NCBI RefSeq assembly: GCF_025264685.1 | Contig: NZ_CP073721.1 | Coordinates: forward strand, 1,665,001-1,729,000 | Direction of reading: 5' to 3' | Length of the DNA stretch: 64,000 nt | Origin: Dactylosporangium roseum | Lineage (GTDB): Bacteria; Actinomycetota; Actinomycetes; Mycobacteriales; Micromonosporaceae | In this document: piece by piece, positions 1 through 7,750 of the stretch | Layout of the letters: the number at the start of each line of letters is the position of its first letter | Position numbering within the stretch: position 1 is the first letter of the stretch | Made by a program: the position numbers and the translations under genes | The notes under the pieces: model-generated | What the model saw: only the letters and a program-made list of their open reading frames with translations | Told to the model about the DNA's origin: nothing | The model's database searches: none

Positions 1-407
1 CCAAGCTGCTCAGCCAACTGGAGCAGGCGAAGATGCAGGAGACGGTGGCCAAGTCGCTCGAGTCGATGAGCGGGCTCGCCGCCCCCGGCAACACCCCGTC
101 GCTCGACGAGGTGCGCGAGAAGATCGAGCGGCGCTACGCCAATGCGATGGGCCGTGCCGAGCTCGCCTCCAACTCGGTGGAGGGCCGGATGCTCGAGGTG
201 CAGCGCTCGACGCTCGACATGGCCGGCAGTTCCCGCCTCGACCAGATCCGCGCGAGCATGGCAGGCGAGAAGCTCGCGGCCACCCCGGAGTCGCCGTCCG
301 TCGCGGCGCCCGCCGCGCAGAAGGACGCCAGCGTGGCCCGGCTCGACGAGATCCGGGCGAGCATGAACAAGGACAAGCCGGCGGGAGACTCCGCCAGCGC
401 GAGCTGA
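1..407 (+). CDS. pspA: Phage shock protein A (PspA/IM30), C-terminal part
   Basis: The open frame runs in from the left edge in frame 3, so the N-terminal part lies outside the window. PspA-family proteins are peripheral membrane coiled-coil proteins that stabilise the envelope under stress. The visible part is a charged, Leu/Glu/Arg-rich helical stretch followed by an Ala/Pro-rich linker and two similar motifs, LDQIRASM and LDEIRASM, near the end. The next gene starts 20 bases later and is PspM-like, which matches the actinobacterial clgR-pspA-pspM order and is the main support for the name. The repeated LDxIRASM motif resembles tails of actinobacterial PspA proteins. A different coiled-coil protein is the alternative, but the context makes it unlikely. 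Confidence 0.82.
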   Translation, partial: KLLSQLEQAKMQETVAKSLESMSGLAAPGNTPSLDEVREKIERRYANAMGRAELASNSVEGRMLEVQRSTLDMAGSSRLDQIRASMAGEKLAATPESPSVAAPAAQKDASVARLDEIRASMNKDKPAGDSASAS

Positions 408-426
408 CCGACCGGGGGGAACAGTA

Positions 427-1185
427 ATGGCCACGGCACGGACCAAGCACCTGAAACGACTGCGGAGGCTGCACCGCTCCGCCCGGGGCTGGTCTGTGCG
501 GGCCGGGCTGCTGACCGGCGCCGCCGCGGTCCTGGTGCCCTACAGCGGCCTCGGCCTCCCCGACGCCTTCTGGGCCGCCGGCGCCGGTGGCTCGATCGCG
601 ATCGCGATCTGGCGGTGGCTCGACTACCGCGCGTTCCGCCAGCTAGCGGTCCCCGAGGATCCCGACCCGGCCGTCGCTGGCGCCCTGGCCCGCCAGAAGC
701 TCGTGGGCCTCGTCCAGCGGCTCCCGGCCGGCAAGACGGCGCTGGCGGAGTTCGACCGGCAGCGCGAGTCGTTCCGCCTGCGCGGGCTCACGGTCGCGGA
801 GCCGTGGAGGCGTCTCGACCGCGCATCGGTGATGCTCAGCGGGCTCGTCGGCCGCCTCGGCCCGGCCGCCGAGGCCGCTGTCCTCGACGCCGCGGTCGCC
901 GAGCGCTCCCTGCGGGACCTGGCCCAGCGCACCGCCTCGGTGGAGCGGACCATGAGCCTCGGCCCAGCCGGCGAGGCGCTCCGTCCGGCCCACGCGACGC
1001 TCGCCGCGCAGCTCGAGCAGGGTGTCACCGCCTACGAGCAGTTCGTCACCGCGGCCGCCGGCTGCGTGGCCGAGGACAGCGCGACACTGGGCAACCTCTC
1101 CGACGCCACCGCCTTCCTGCGCGGTGTCGCCGAAGGGCTGGCCGACCTGCGCAACGCCCCCAACCCCCGGCCGCAGCCCGCGTGA
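427..1185 (+). CDS. pspM: Phage shock envelope stress response protein PspM-like membrane protein
   Basis: A 252-residue protein with a basic N-terminus (residues 1-25), a hydrophobic hairpin at about residues 24-63 that could form two membrane segments, and a long Ala/Leu/Arg-rich helical C-terminal domain. In mycobacteria the gene after pspA (Rv2743c) encodes a membrane protein that anchors or modulates PspA; this protein has the same place and layout. The start ATG follows a GGGGGGAACAGTA purine stretch and lies 20 bases after pspA, so the two are probably one transcript. Assignment rests on synteny and topology; no catalytic motif is visible. Confidence 0.7.
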   Translation: MATARTKHLKRLRRLHRSARGWSVRAGLLTGAAAVLVPYSGLGLPDAFWAAGAGGSIAIAIWRWLDYRAFRQLAVPEDPDPAVAGALARQKLVGLVQRLPAGKTALAEFDRQRESFRLRGLTVAEPWRRLDRASVMLSGLVGRLGPAAEAAVLDAAVAERSLRDLAQRTASVERTMSLGPAGEALRPAHATLAAQLEQGVTAYEQFVTAAAGCVAEDSATLGNLSDATAFLRGVAEGLADLRNAPNPRPQPA

Positions 1186-1186
1186 G

Positions 1187-1975
1187 TCACTCGTTGGGGA
1201 GCAGATAGCGCCAGCTAGCACGGACCAGGGTGCCGTCCGGGATGCGGTATGCCGGCCAGGCGCCCCGCTGGTCCAGGTCTCGCGTCAACTTCCGCACCGC
1301 GCCGCGGGCCGCGTCGCCGTCCAGGTCGGCCTTGCGCAGGTCCCTGTCGCCGGCCGCCGGCAGCGCCACATCCGCCGGCCACGCCGTCGCGCCGGCCACG
1401 TCGCCGTCGACCGGAACCGCCACCACCCGGACCCGGGTCGCGAGATACGGCTGCGCCGTCGCCGACACCGTCTTGTGCACGGCGGCGAGGCGGTCCCGCG
1501 CGGTGTAGAGCACGTCGGCGTACAGGCGATCCGCCTTGGCCTCGTCGAGTCCTTCGGCGGCGAAGGACAGCGTCCCGGATTCGGACCACACGGACACCTT
1601 CGTCACCGGCGCGTCGAGCATCGTCGGGGTCGCCGTCGGCTTCTTCTGCGCCCCGGACGACCGCAGGTCCTCGGTGAGGCCCGCCGCCAGGCTCCGCAAC
1701 TGGTCGGAGTCCAGTCGGGCTCGGTAGGCGGCGTCGGCGATCGCCTCGCCGTCGCCGAAGACGACCAGCCGCGGTGCGCGCAGCGCGAGCATTCCGGCGC
1801 CGTTGCGGCCGCCGGTGAGCTCCCAGGCGGCGAGCGGAGTGTTGGCGGGCGGGCGGACGGTCGGGGCCGCCGTCGGTGTCACCAGGGGAGTGTTGTCGCA
1901 TCCGCCGAGCGCGGCCGCCACGAGCGAGGCACCCGCTCCGGCGAAAAGCCCGCGCCGGCTCAGCGGGTGATCCAC
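1187..1975 (-). CDS. Tat-type secreted lipoprotein, function unknown
   Basis: A 262-residue protein with the signal sequence SRRGLFAGAGASLVAAALGGC: a twin-arginine at residues 7-8, a hydrophobic core and a lipobox cysteine at about residue 26. It should be exported folded and lipid-anchored outside the membrane. A Thr/Pro-rich spacer (residues 29-45) follows, then a domain with no motif I recognise. Its 5' end overlaps the 36-codon ORF at 1960-2070, implying translational coupling. The 3' end faces pspM with a one-base gap. I cannot assign a function. Confidence 0.75.
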   Translation of the reverse strand: MDHPLSRRGLFAGAGASLVAAALGGCDNTPLVTPTAAPTVRPPANTPLAAWELTGGRNGAGMLALRAPRLVVFGDGEAIADAAYRARLDSDQLRSLAAGLTEDLRSSGAQKKPTATPTMLDAPVTKVSVWSESGTLSFAAEGLDEAKADRLYADVLYTARDRLAAVHKTVSATAQPYLATRVRVVAVPVDGDVAGATAWPADVALPAAGDRDLRKADLDGDAARGAVRKLTRDLDQRGAWPAYRIPDGTLVRASWRYLLPNE

Positions 1976-2070
1976 CGGTACGCCATCGCACCCAGCGCCA
2001 CCCCGCCGAAGATCGCCGCCGCCCGCGACATCGACGAACAGCTCTTGAGCCCCGCAGACGTCCTGCTCAT
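1960..2070 (-). CDS. Small hydrophobic protein (36 residues)
   Basis: ATG at 2070 opens a 36-codon frame ending in TGA at 1960. It is basic/polar at the N-terminus and then hydrophobic (AAAIFGGVALGAMAYRW), so it could be a single-span membrane peptide. Its ATG overlaps the TGA of the upstream SHOCT-like frame by four bases (ATGA), and its own stop lies inside the first codons of the downstream lipoprotein. This chain of overlaps is the main evidence that it is translated. It is too short for function assignment. A chance ORF in GC-rich DNA is the alternative. Confidence 0.45.
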   Translation of the reverse strand: MSRTSAGLKSCSSMSRAAAIFGGVALGAMAYRWITR

Positions 2071-2482
2071 CGCCCCTCCCCAGGAGACGTGCCCAGCAGC
2101 CGCTGCTGCGCGGCCGTGTATCCGGCGTCGGTCAGCTCGCCGGCGCCGTGCGGCCGGCTGAGGCGTTCAAGTGCGGATGCGAGCTCGCCCGGGTCGGCGC
2201 CGACCGGTCGTGGCGGCTCGGCCGGCGCGCGGGCGTCCAGTACCTCCAAGACCCTACCGTGCTCGCGCTCGGCCGCCGCGCGGGGCGTCGTGCCGGGGGC
2301 GGGCCGGCGACGGGCCGCAGGCCCACCGGCTCCGGCGGTTCGTGGTCGGCCCACGGCGTCGAGCGCCCGAACTCCTTGTCCAGCGGGAAGAATGGGCCGG
2401 CGCCCGGGGCGAGGAAGATCACCCCGCAGATCAGCCAGCCGACGGCAACGCCGTCACCGTCCGAAATCGCGGCCTGCGGCAC
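2067..2482 (-). pseudogene. SHOCT-like small membrane protein split by an apparent frameshift
   Basis: Two reading frames together look like one protein. From GTG at 2482 the first frame encodes a short polar start, a hydrophobic segment (GWLICGVIFLAPGAGPFFP) and a Pro-rich stretch, then becomes Arg-rich and unnatural near 2300. From about 2300 down to 2067 a different frame carries a SHOCT-like C-terminus (ALERLSRPHGAGELTDAGY followed by LLG), the short helical hairpin typical of small membrane-protein tails. A run of five G around 2294-2300 is a plausible slip point, so this may be a real frameshift, a sequencing error or programmed slippage. The C-terminal frame alone could start with GTG at 2354. 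The stop overlaps the next ORF. Confidence 0.5.
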
Positions 2483-2533
2483 ATGCTCCGGGCACGTCGG
2501 ATACGCGACAGCGCCCGGCGGGTCTGCGGGTCC

Positions 2534-3343
2534 TCACCCGCGCGACGGAGGCTCACCGGGCTGGCAGTGCGGGCACCAGTACGTGATGCGGTCGTGATCA
2601 CCACCGGTCCAGCGCCGGATCGTCGTCCCGCACCGGCGGCACGGCCGTCCGGCACGCTCGAAGACCCAGTTGGCCTCACCGGGCCGCAGCGAACCCGTCG
2701 TCGCCTGGGTCCAGCGCCCGCGGTTCGAGTTCAGCAGGCGGTGCGCGAGGTCGACCGCGGCCGGCAGGTCGGCGACCTCTCCGACCGTGGCCCACGGCGA
2801 CAACCCGCGCAGGAACAGCGTCTCGGCTTTGTACAGATTGCCGATGCCGGCGAGGTTGCGCTGATCGAGCAGCGCGTCGGCGATCCACCGGTCCGGCTTC
2901 GCCCGCAGCCGCGCGACCGCCTCGCCGGCGTCCCAGTCGTCGCCCATGAGGTCCGGGCCGAGGTGTCCGACGAGCTGCCGCTCCTCGGCCGTCGGCACGA
3001 CGGCGAGCTCGTGGAGGTGGTAGCCGACGGCGGCCACGGTGCCGGTGTGCAGCACCACACGGATCAGGTGGGACGGGCGGCCCGACCAGCGCTCGCCTGC
3101 ACGATACGTCCGCCAGACGCCGTCCATCCTCAGGTGGGAGTGGAGGGTGAGCGGCTGCTGGCCGTCCTTCGTCAGGCGCAGCAGGAGGTGCTTGCCGCGG
3201 CTCGCCGACTCGGCCACCGTCCACCCACCGAGGTCCACGGTGGCGAGCCGGGGCACCCGGAAGTCGCTGCGCTCGACGACCTGCCCCGCCAGGGCGCGAC
3301 CGATCACACGGGCGGTGTTCCAGACGGTGTCACCTTCGGGCAC
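2534..3343 (-). CDS. nei: Endonuclease VIII-like DNA glycosylase (Fpg/Nei family)
   Basis: A 269-residue bifunctional DNA glycosylase/AP lyase that would excise oxidised bases. It begins MPEGDT, where the penultimate Pro is the catalytic nucleophile after Met removal and Glu3 is the second catalytic residue; PEGDT rather than PELPE places it with Nei rather than MutM. The H2TH region includes DQRNLAGIGNLYKAE, and the C-terminus has a zinc finger of two CxxC pairs (CRRC and CPHC, about residues 236-262). The start is GTG at 3343. It follows the MFS gene by four bases, so both are probably on one message. Confidence 0.92.
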   Translation of the reverse strand: MPEGDTVWNTARVIGRALAGQVVERSDFRVPRLATVDLGGWTVAESASRGKHLLLRLTKDGQQPLTLHSHLRMDGVWRTYRAGERWSGRPSHLIRVVLHTGTVAAVGYHLHELAVVPTAEERQLVGHLGPDLMGDDWDAGEAVARLRAKPDRWIADALLDQRNLAGIGNLYKAETLFLRGLSPWATVGEVADLPAAVDLAHRLLNSNRGRWTQATTGSLRPGEANWVFERAGRPCRRCGTTIRRWTGGDHDRITYWCPHCQPGEPPSRG

Positions 3344-3347
3344 GCCG

Positions 3348-4781
3348 TCAATCCTGCCTCGTGGCTCGGGTGGCCGGATCGCGGCCCGCTCGAGCCGCCG
3401 CGTGGCGGGTCCGCAGGATGTCGGTTGCCGCGGCCAGCAGGGCGAGCAGCATGAAGCCGATCGACGCGGTCAACGAACCCTGGAGCGCGGCGGTCCAGTC
3501 GCCGCCCGTCGCGTTCAGGCGGGCGAAGAACACCGAGCCGATCGTGGCGATGCCGAACGCCGCGCCGACACGTTGTGCGGTCTGGACCACGCCGGCCGCG
3601 CTGCCCGAGCGGTCCACCGGTACCTCCGCCAAGGTCAGCGTCTGGTTCGGCGTGATCACCAGCCCGCTGCCGGTCCCGGCCACCAGCAGCGGCAGCGCCA
3701 TCGTCACCCCGGGAGACACCTGCGGCACCAGGCGGAGCACCACGATCGTCGCGGTCAGCCCGGCGATGACGGTGACCAGGCCGAGCGCCACGAGGGGGCG
3801 GCCGAGACGGTTGACGATGCGGCCGCCCACGAACGCCGCCACCGCCGAGCCCAGCGCGAACGGGGTGATCGCGAGGCCGGCCTCCAGCGCGGAGTAGCCG
3901 TGCCCGCGCTGGAGGAGCAGCGTGAAGATGAAGAAGTTGGCGGTGAATCCGGCGAAGTACAGCAGGACGAGGGTCGTCCCCAGGCCGTACGACGGCACGC
4001 GGAACAGGCCGAGCTCGATCAGCGGCACGCCCCGCCGGGCGAAGCGCCGCTCCCAGGCCATGAACACCGCGAGGGTGGCGAGGCCGGTGGCGACCAGCAG
4101 CCACTTCGCGTTGCCCTGCCACTGCCGTTCCTGGACCAGCGGCAGCAGGATCTGGACGACCGCCGCGCCGAGCAGCACCACGCCGACCGGGTCGAGGCTC
4201 TCCCGGCGGCGCCGCTCCGCCGGACGGCGCGGGATCAGCCGCCAGCCCAGCACCGCGGCGAGCACACCGACCGGCACGTTGATGTAGAAGACCCAGCGCC
4301 AGCCCTCCGCCGAACCGCCGAGCTGGATCAGGACCCCGCCGAGCAGCGGGCCGATCGCGGTGGCGATGCCGATCGTCGCGCCGAGCAGGCCGAACGGGTG
4401 GCCCCGCTCGGGCGGCGGGTACAGGCGCTGAATCAGGCCGGTGACCTGCGGGTTGAGCACGCCGGCCGCGGCGCCTTGCACCAGCCGGGCCGTGACCAGC
4501 CAGAGTTCGTTGCGCGCCGCTCCGGCCACGGCACTGGCCAGGGTGAAGCCGAGCAGCCCGGCGACGAACACGCCCCGGATGCCGCGGGCGTCGCCGAGCC
4601 TGCCGGCCGGCACCAGGAGCAGGCCGAACGTCAGCGCGTAGCCGGAGAGGATCCACTGCAAGCCGCTCGTGCCGACGCCGAGGTCGGCCTGGATGGAGGG
4701 GATCGCCACGTTCACGATGCTCACGTCGAGCAGGGTCATGAACGCGGCCACGAGACCGACCGCGAGAGCGCGGTTACGCAT
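3348..4781 (-). CDS. MFS drug exporter, DHA2 (EmrB/QacA-type)
   Basis: A 477-residue polytopic protein, the usual size for 14-segment MFS exporters. The first helix carries LLDVSIVNVAIPSIQADL, the DHA2 motif D1 region, followed by a motif-A-like loop GRLGDARG and the motif C-like GPLLGGVLI in helix 5. It should export hydrophobic compounds by proton antiport; the substrate cannot be read from sequence. Its ATG lies inside the last codons of the GH5-like gene (8-base overlap) and its stop is four bases from nei, giving a three-gene transcription unit. No regulator gene adjoins it. Confidence 0.88.
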   Translation of the reverse strand: MRNRALAVGLVAAFMTLLDVSIVNVAIPSIQADLGVGTSGLQWILSGYALTFGLLLVPAGRLGDARGIRGVFVAGLLGFTLASAVAGAARNELWLVTARLVQGAAAGVLNPQVTGLIQRLYPPPERGHPFGLLGATIGIATAIGPLLGGVLIQLGGSAEGWRWVFYINVPVGVLAAVLGWRLIPRRPAERRRRESLDPVGVVLLGAAVVQILLPLVQERQWQGNAKWLLVATGLATLAVFMAWERRFARRGVPLIELGLFRVPSYGLGTTLVLLYFAGFTANFFIFTLLLQRGHGYSALEAGLAITPFALGSAVAAFVGGRIVNRLGRPLVALGLVTVIAGLTATIVVLRLVPQVSPGVTMALPLLVAGTGSGLVITPNQTLTLAEVPVDRSGSAAGVVQTAQRVGAAFGIATIGSVFFARLNATGGDWTAALQGSLTASIGFMLLALLAAATDILRTRHAAARAGRDPATRATRQD

Positions 4782-5976
4782 CGAGCACCTGGCGGGTCAT
4801 GGGCGTCAGGCGCTGGCACAGCGTCGGCTGAGGCCAGGTGACGCTGCGCAACTCGTCGGCGTACGACATCCAGTAGTGACCGCTGCCGTCGTGGTCGAAG
4901 TACGCGTGCGACTCGTACGCGGTCCGGTTGAGCGGGTCGACGATCCACGCCGTCGGGTGCATCTGCCCCCACGACGGCGGGCCCATCGGGACGTACCCGC
5001 TGACGAGGATCGCCCGCCGATCGCCGGTGGATCGGATCGCGTCGACGGCCTGCTGCGCGGCACGCTCCCAGATCAGGGCGCCGTCGCGGCCGTCGGCGGC
5101 CAGCCGGGTCGGCTCGTTGAGCAGCCCGAGGCCGATGACGGCCGGGTCGTCGGCGGCGCGGCTCATCCGCACCCAGAAGTCGGCGAGCGCCGTCGTCGGC
5201 AGCCGGTCGTCGCCGAGCCGCAGCATGCGCGGCTGGCCCGACGGGCCGCCGCCGGCCGCGTAGTCGCCGTAGTTGTGCAGGTCGAGGATCACCGCGAGGC
5301 CGGCCGCCCGCGCGTGGTCGAGCGCGTCACGAACCCGGGCCACCTCGACCTCGTCCAGCGGCCCGAACGGGCGTGGTTGCAGCCGCTCCCAGTTGACCGC
5401 CAGCCGCACGAGGTGGACGCCCCGCCCGGCGAGGAACGTGTAGCTGGCGGGTGTCTCATACGTGTAATCCTGCCCGTACCGCCCGGGGTTGCCGGTGCCG
5501 AAGCCGCCGTTGACGTCCGACGTCGCGAATGAGCCCGCCGCCAGGTTGACCCCGCGGAGGTAGGTCGGCGTCGTGCCGTGACGCTCGATCACCCTCGCCT
5601 GCGGGCCGGCCACGTCCACCGTCTGCCCCTGCGCGACCGGGCGGTACACGGCCATCGGGTAGTTGGCCGGCCACGTTCCGGCGGCCCAGGCGGTGACCGG
5701 CAGGCCGACGATGTCGGCGGCGTTGTACCAGGCCTCCGCGACGCCGGTCCACTGCTCGGCGTCGCGGTCCGCCGGCCAGCCGATCTCGCCGATGAACCCG
5801 GTCGCGTGGTTGCGGCGCAGCCAGCCGGAGAAGTTCGCCAGCCCGGCGACCGCCCGGGCCTGGACGATGTCCGACACGCACAGCACTCTCGCCGGTCTCG
5901 GGAGCTGCAGCGGTACGGCGATCGCCGCCACCAGCAGGAGCACGGCCGCGACCAGCGGCGGGGCCTTGCGCACCAC
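4774..5976 (-). CDS. GH5-like glycoside hydrolase with circularly permuted order of catalytic segments
   Basis: A 400-residue protein with a hydrophobic N-terminal signal or anchor (residues 5-25). Residues 33-112 look like the C-terminal part of a GH5 barrel: a CVS start, GWLRRN, GFIGEIGWP with the likely nucleophile Glu64, and TAWAAGTW with a Trp. Residues 139-377 look like the N-terminal and middle parts: YLRGVNLAAGSF, RLAVNWERLQP, LDLHNY, LLNEP with the likely acid/base Glu288, then ESHAYFDHDGSG. In ordinary GH5 enzymes the Asn-Glu strand precedes the nucleophile strand; here the order is reversed, with the break in the loop after the HxY strand. All catalytic elements are present, so activity on a beta-glucan-type substrate is plausible. 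GTG start at 5976; the 3' end overlaps the MFS gene by 8 bases. Confidence 0.82.
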   Translation of the reverse strand: MVRKAPPLVAAVLLLVAAIAVPLQLPRPARVLCVSDIVQARAVAGLANFSGWLRRNHATGFIGEIGWPADRDAEQWTGVAEAWYNAADIVGLPVTAWAAGTWPANYPMAVYRPVAQGQTVDVAGPQARVIERHGTTPTYLRGVNLAAGSFATSDVNGGFGTGNPGRYGQDYTYETPASYTFLAGRGVHLVRLAVNWERLQPRPFGPLDEVEVARVRDALDHARAAGLAVILDLHNYGDYAAGGGPSGQPRMLRLGDDRLPTTALADFWVRMSRAADDPAVIGLGLLNEPTRLAADGRDGALIWERAAQQAVDAIRSTGDRRAILVSGYVPMGPPSWGQMHPTAWIVDPLNRTAYESHAYFDHDGSGHYWMSYADELRSVTWPQPTLCQRLTPMTRQVLDA

Positions 5977-6015
5977 CGCGGGCCACTGCCCGCCCTTGGG
6001 TCGGTCATGCCCGGA

Positions 6016-6858
6016 TTACGCCTTTTTTGCCACGCCGCCGTAGACCGCGACCTGGGTGTCGGTGGCGTTCGCGTCGACGGCCGCGTCGGGACGCCACTTC
6101 GTGACGACCGGCAGGCCGGGCTCGACCAGCTCCAGGCCGGTGAAGAACCGGGCGATCTCCTCGTGCGAGCGCACCTGCATCGTCACGCCCTGCTTCGCGT
6201 AGATCGCCGCGACGCGGTCCCAGGCGGCCTGGTCGAAGTCGCCGGTCAGGTGCGACAGCGCGAGGAAGCTGCCCGACGGCAACGCGTCGACGAGCCGGCT
6301 CACCACCTCATACGGCCTGTCGGCGTCGCCGACGAAGTGCATGATCGCGATCAGCATCAGCGCGACCGGCTGGTCGAAGTCGATGACCTGCCGGAGCTGC
6401 GGCGCGGTGAGGATCCGGTCGACGTCACGCAGATCGGCGTCGATGTACTCCGTGCGCCCCTCCGGCTTGCTCGTCAGCAGCGCCCGGGCGTGGGCCAGCA
6501 CGATCGGGTCGTTGTCGACGTAGACGATCCGCGACTCGGGCGCGATGTCCTGTGCGACCTCGTGCACGTTGGGTGAGGTCGGGATGCCCGTGCCGATGTC
6601 GAGGAACTGCCGCACGCCCTGCTCGGCGGCGAGGTGCTCGACCACGCGGCGCAGGAAGTTGCGGTTTTCCCGCGGGGGGATGCGGCTGCTGGGGTTGGCC
6701 TTGAGGCCCGCCTCGGCGGCGGTGCGGTCGGCCGGGAAGTTGTCCTTGCCGCCGAGCAGGAAGTCGTAGACCCGCGCCGGGTGGGGCCGGTCGGTCTGCA
6801 GGTCGACGGGCTCGTATGCCACGTCGGGCTTGGGCTTCATCCAGTCTGCGCCAGACAT
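6016..6858 (-). CDS. S-adenosyl methyltransferase, DUF574 family
   Basis: A 280-residue protein of the actinomycete family once called DUF574. Visible hallmarks are RVYDFLLGGKDNFPADR near the N-terminus, the SAM-binding glycine loop QFLDIGTGIPTSPNVHE (about residues 83-99), an acidic strand end VYVDNDPIVLAHAR, and IMHFV after motif IV. Members are SAM-dependent methyltransferases with mostly unknown substrates. ATG at 6858 is the clear start. The gene stands alone; the downstream neighbour is the GH5-like operon 40 bases away on the same strand. I would not guess the substrate. Confidence 0.88.
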   Translation of the reverse strand: MSGADWMKPKPDVAYEPVDLQTDRPHPARVYDFLLGGKDNFPADRTAAEAGLKANPSSRIPPRENRNFLRRVVEHLAAEQGVRQFLDIGTGIPTSPNVHEVAQDIAPESRIVYVDNDPIVLAHARALLTSKPEGRTEYIDADLRDVDRILTAPQLRQVIDFDQPVALMLIAIMHFVGDADRPYEVVSRLVDALPSGSFLALSHLTGDFDQAAWDRVAAIYAKQGVTMQVRSHEEIARFFTGLELVEPGLPVVTKWRPDAAVDANATDTQVAVYGGVAKKA

Positions 6859-6934
6859 GTCCGCTCTTTCGCACGTGTGGTCAGCTTCGGCATTCCCGTC
6901 CGGCTCGGATCATATGCCCCCGCGTGTCGTGGAC

Positions 6935-7735
6935 CTAGGGCGTTGATCTTGAGTCGTACCGGATGATCGTGATCCGGTCGCCGGGGACCGACCCGAGCCG
7001 GTCGGCCGCGCTGCCGCCGTTGACGGCGACCGCGAGGTGCCCGGCGGAGTCCGTCAGCACCACCAGCTCATCCGGGCCGACGTCGCCGAAGGTGGCGCCG
7101 GTCCGCGCCGGCTGCCCGTTGACGCTGACCGCCGTCCCGGGGCCGCCCGGTGGCGCGGTCGTGGTGGCGAGCTGGAGGTTGCCGAAGCGGTCGGCCGTCA
7201 GTACCTCGGCCCGCACGCCGTCGGGGAGGTGTTCGACGTGCGGGGGCACCGGCCGTACGACATCCGGCACTGTCGCTCCCGCAGTCGTGGGATCCGCGCC
7301 GAGTGCCAGGCGGGCGGCGACCGGCGCGAAGACGTCCCGCCCGTGGAACGTGTGCGAGACGTGCGGGGCGAACCACTCCCGGTTGGTGAGGTGCACCGCC
7401 CGGCGGATGCCGCCCAGCGCCTCGGCGGCGGGGACGAGCAGTCCGTTGTCCGGGCCGACGAACAGGCTGCCGTCGGCGGCCTCCACGACGATCGCGCGCC
7501 GCGCCGTGCCCACGCCCGGATCGACGACCGCCAGGTGCACGGACGGCGGCAGCGACGGCACGGTCTGGGCGAGCACCGCCGCGCCGCGGGTGACGTCGCC
7601 GGGTGGTACGAGATGCGTCACGTCGATCACGCGGACCTCGGGCGCCAGCCGGGCGATCACGCCGTGGCACGCCGCGACGAACCCGTCGGTCAGTCCATAG
7701 TCGGTGGTGAACGAGATCCAGCGCACGGGCACCAC
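6935..7735 (-). CDS. SAM hydrolase (SAM hydroxide adenosyltransferase, DUF62)
   Basis: About 266 residues. Family signatures are ISFTTDYGLTDGFV near the start (metal-free SAM-binding Asp residues), HLAVVDPGVGTARR, and VGPDNGLL. Members hydrolyse S-adenosylmethionine to adenosine and methionine using activated water. Length and the absence of an obvious long insertion between the first two motifs argue for hydrolase rather than the related fluorinase or chlorinase. Three GTG codons (7735, 7732, 7726) could start it; no good ribosome site separates them. It is divergent from the F420-type oxidoreductase gene with only about 15 bases between the starts. Confidence 0.85.
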   Translation of the reverse strand: MVPVRWISFTTDYGLTDGFVAACHGVIARLAPEVRVIDVTHLVPPGDVTRGAAVLAQTVPSLPPSVHLAVVDPGVGTARRAIVVEAADGSLFVGPDNGLLVPAAEALGGIRRAVHLTNREWFAPHVSHTFHGRDVFAPVAARLALGADPTTAGATVPDVVRPVPPHVEHLPDGVRAEVLTADRFGNLQLATTTAPPGGPGTAVSVNGQPARTGATFGDVGPDELVVLTDSAGHLAVAVNGGSAADRLGSVPGDRITIIRYDSRSTP

Positions 7736-7750
7736 GATAGTGTCGGTGTC

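Noticed and set aside
6938..6955. Third copy of the GATCTTG palindrome at the end of the SAM hydrolase gene
   Set aside because: Only about 12 bases (GCGTTGATCTTG) match one arm; there is no second arm or spacer match.
6935..7735. SAM-dependent fluorinase or chlorinase
   Set aside because: The protein has hydrolase-type motifs and length, no halogenase-type insertion was seen, and no halometabolite pathway genes are nearby.
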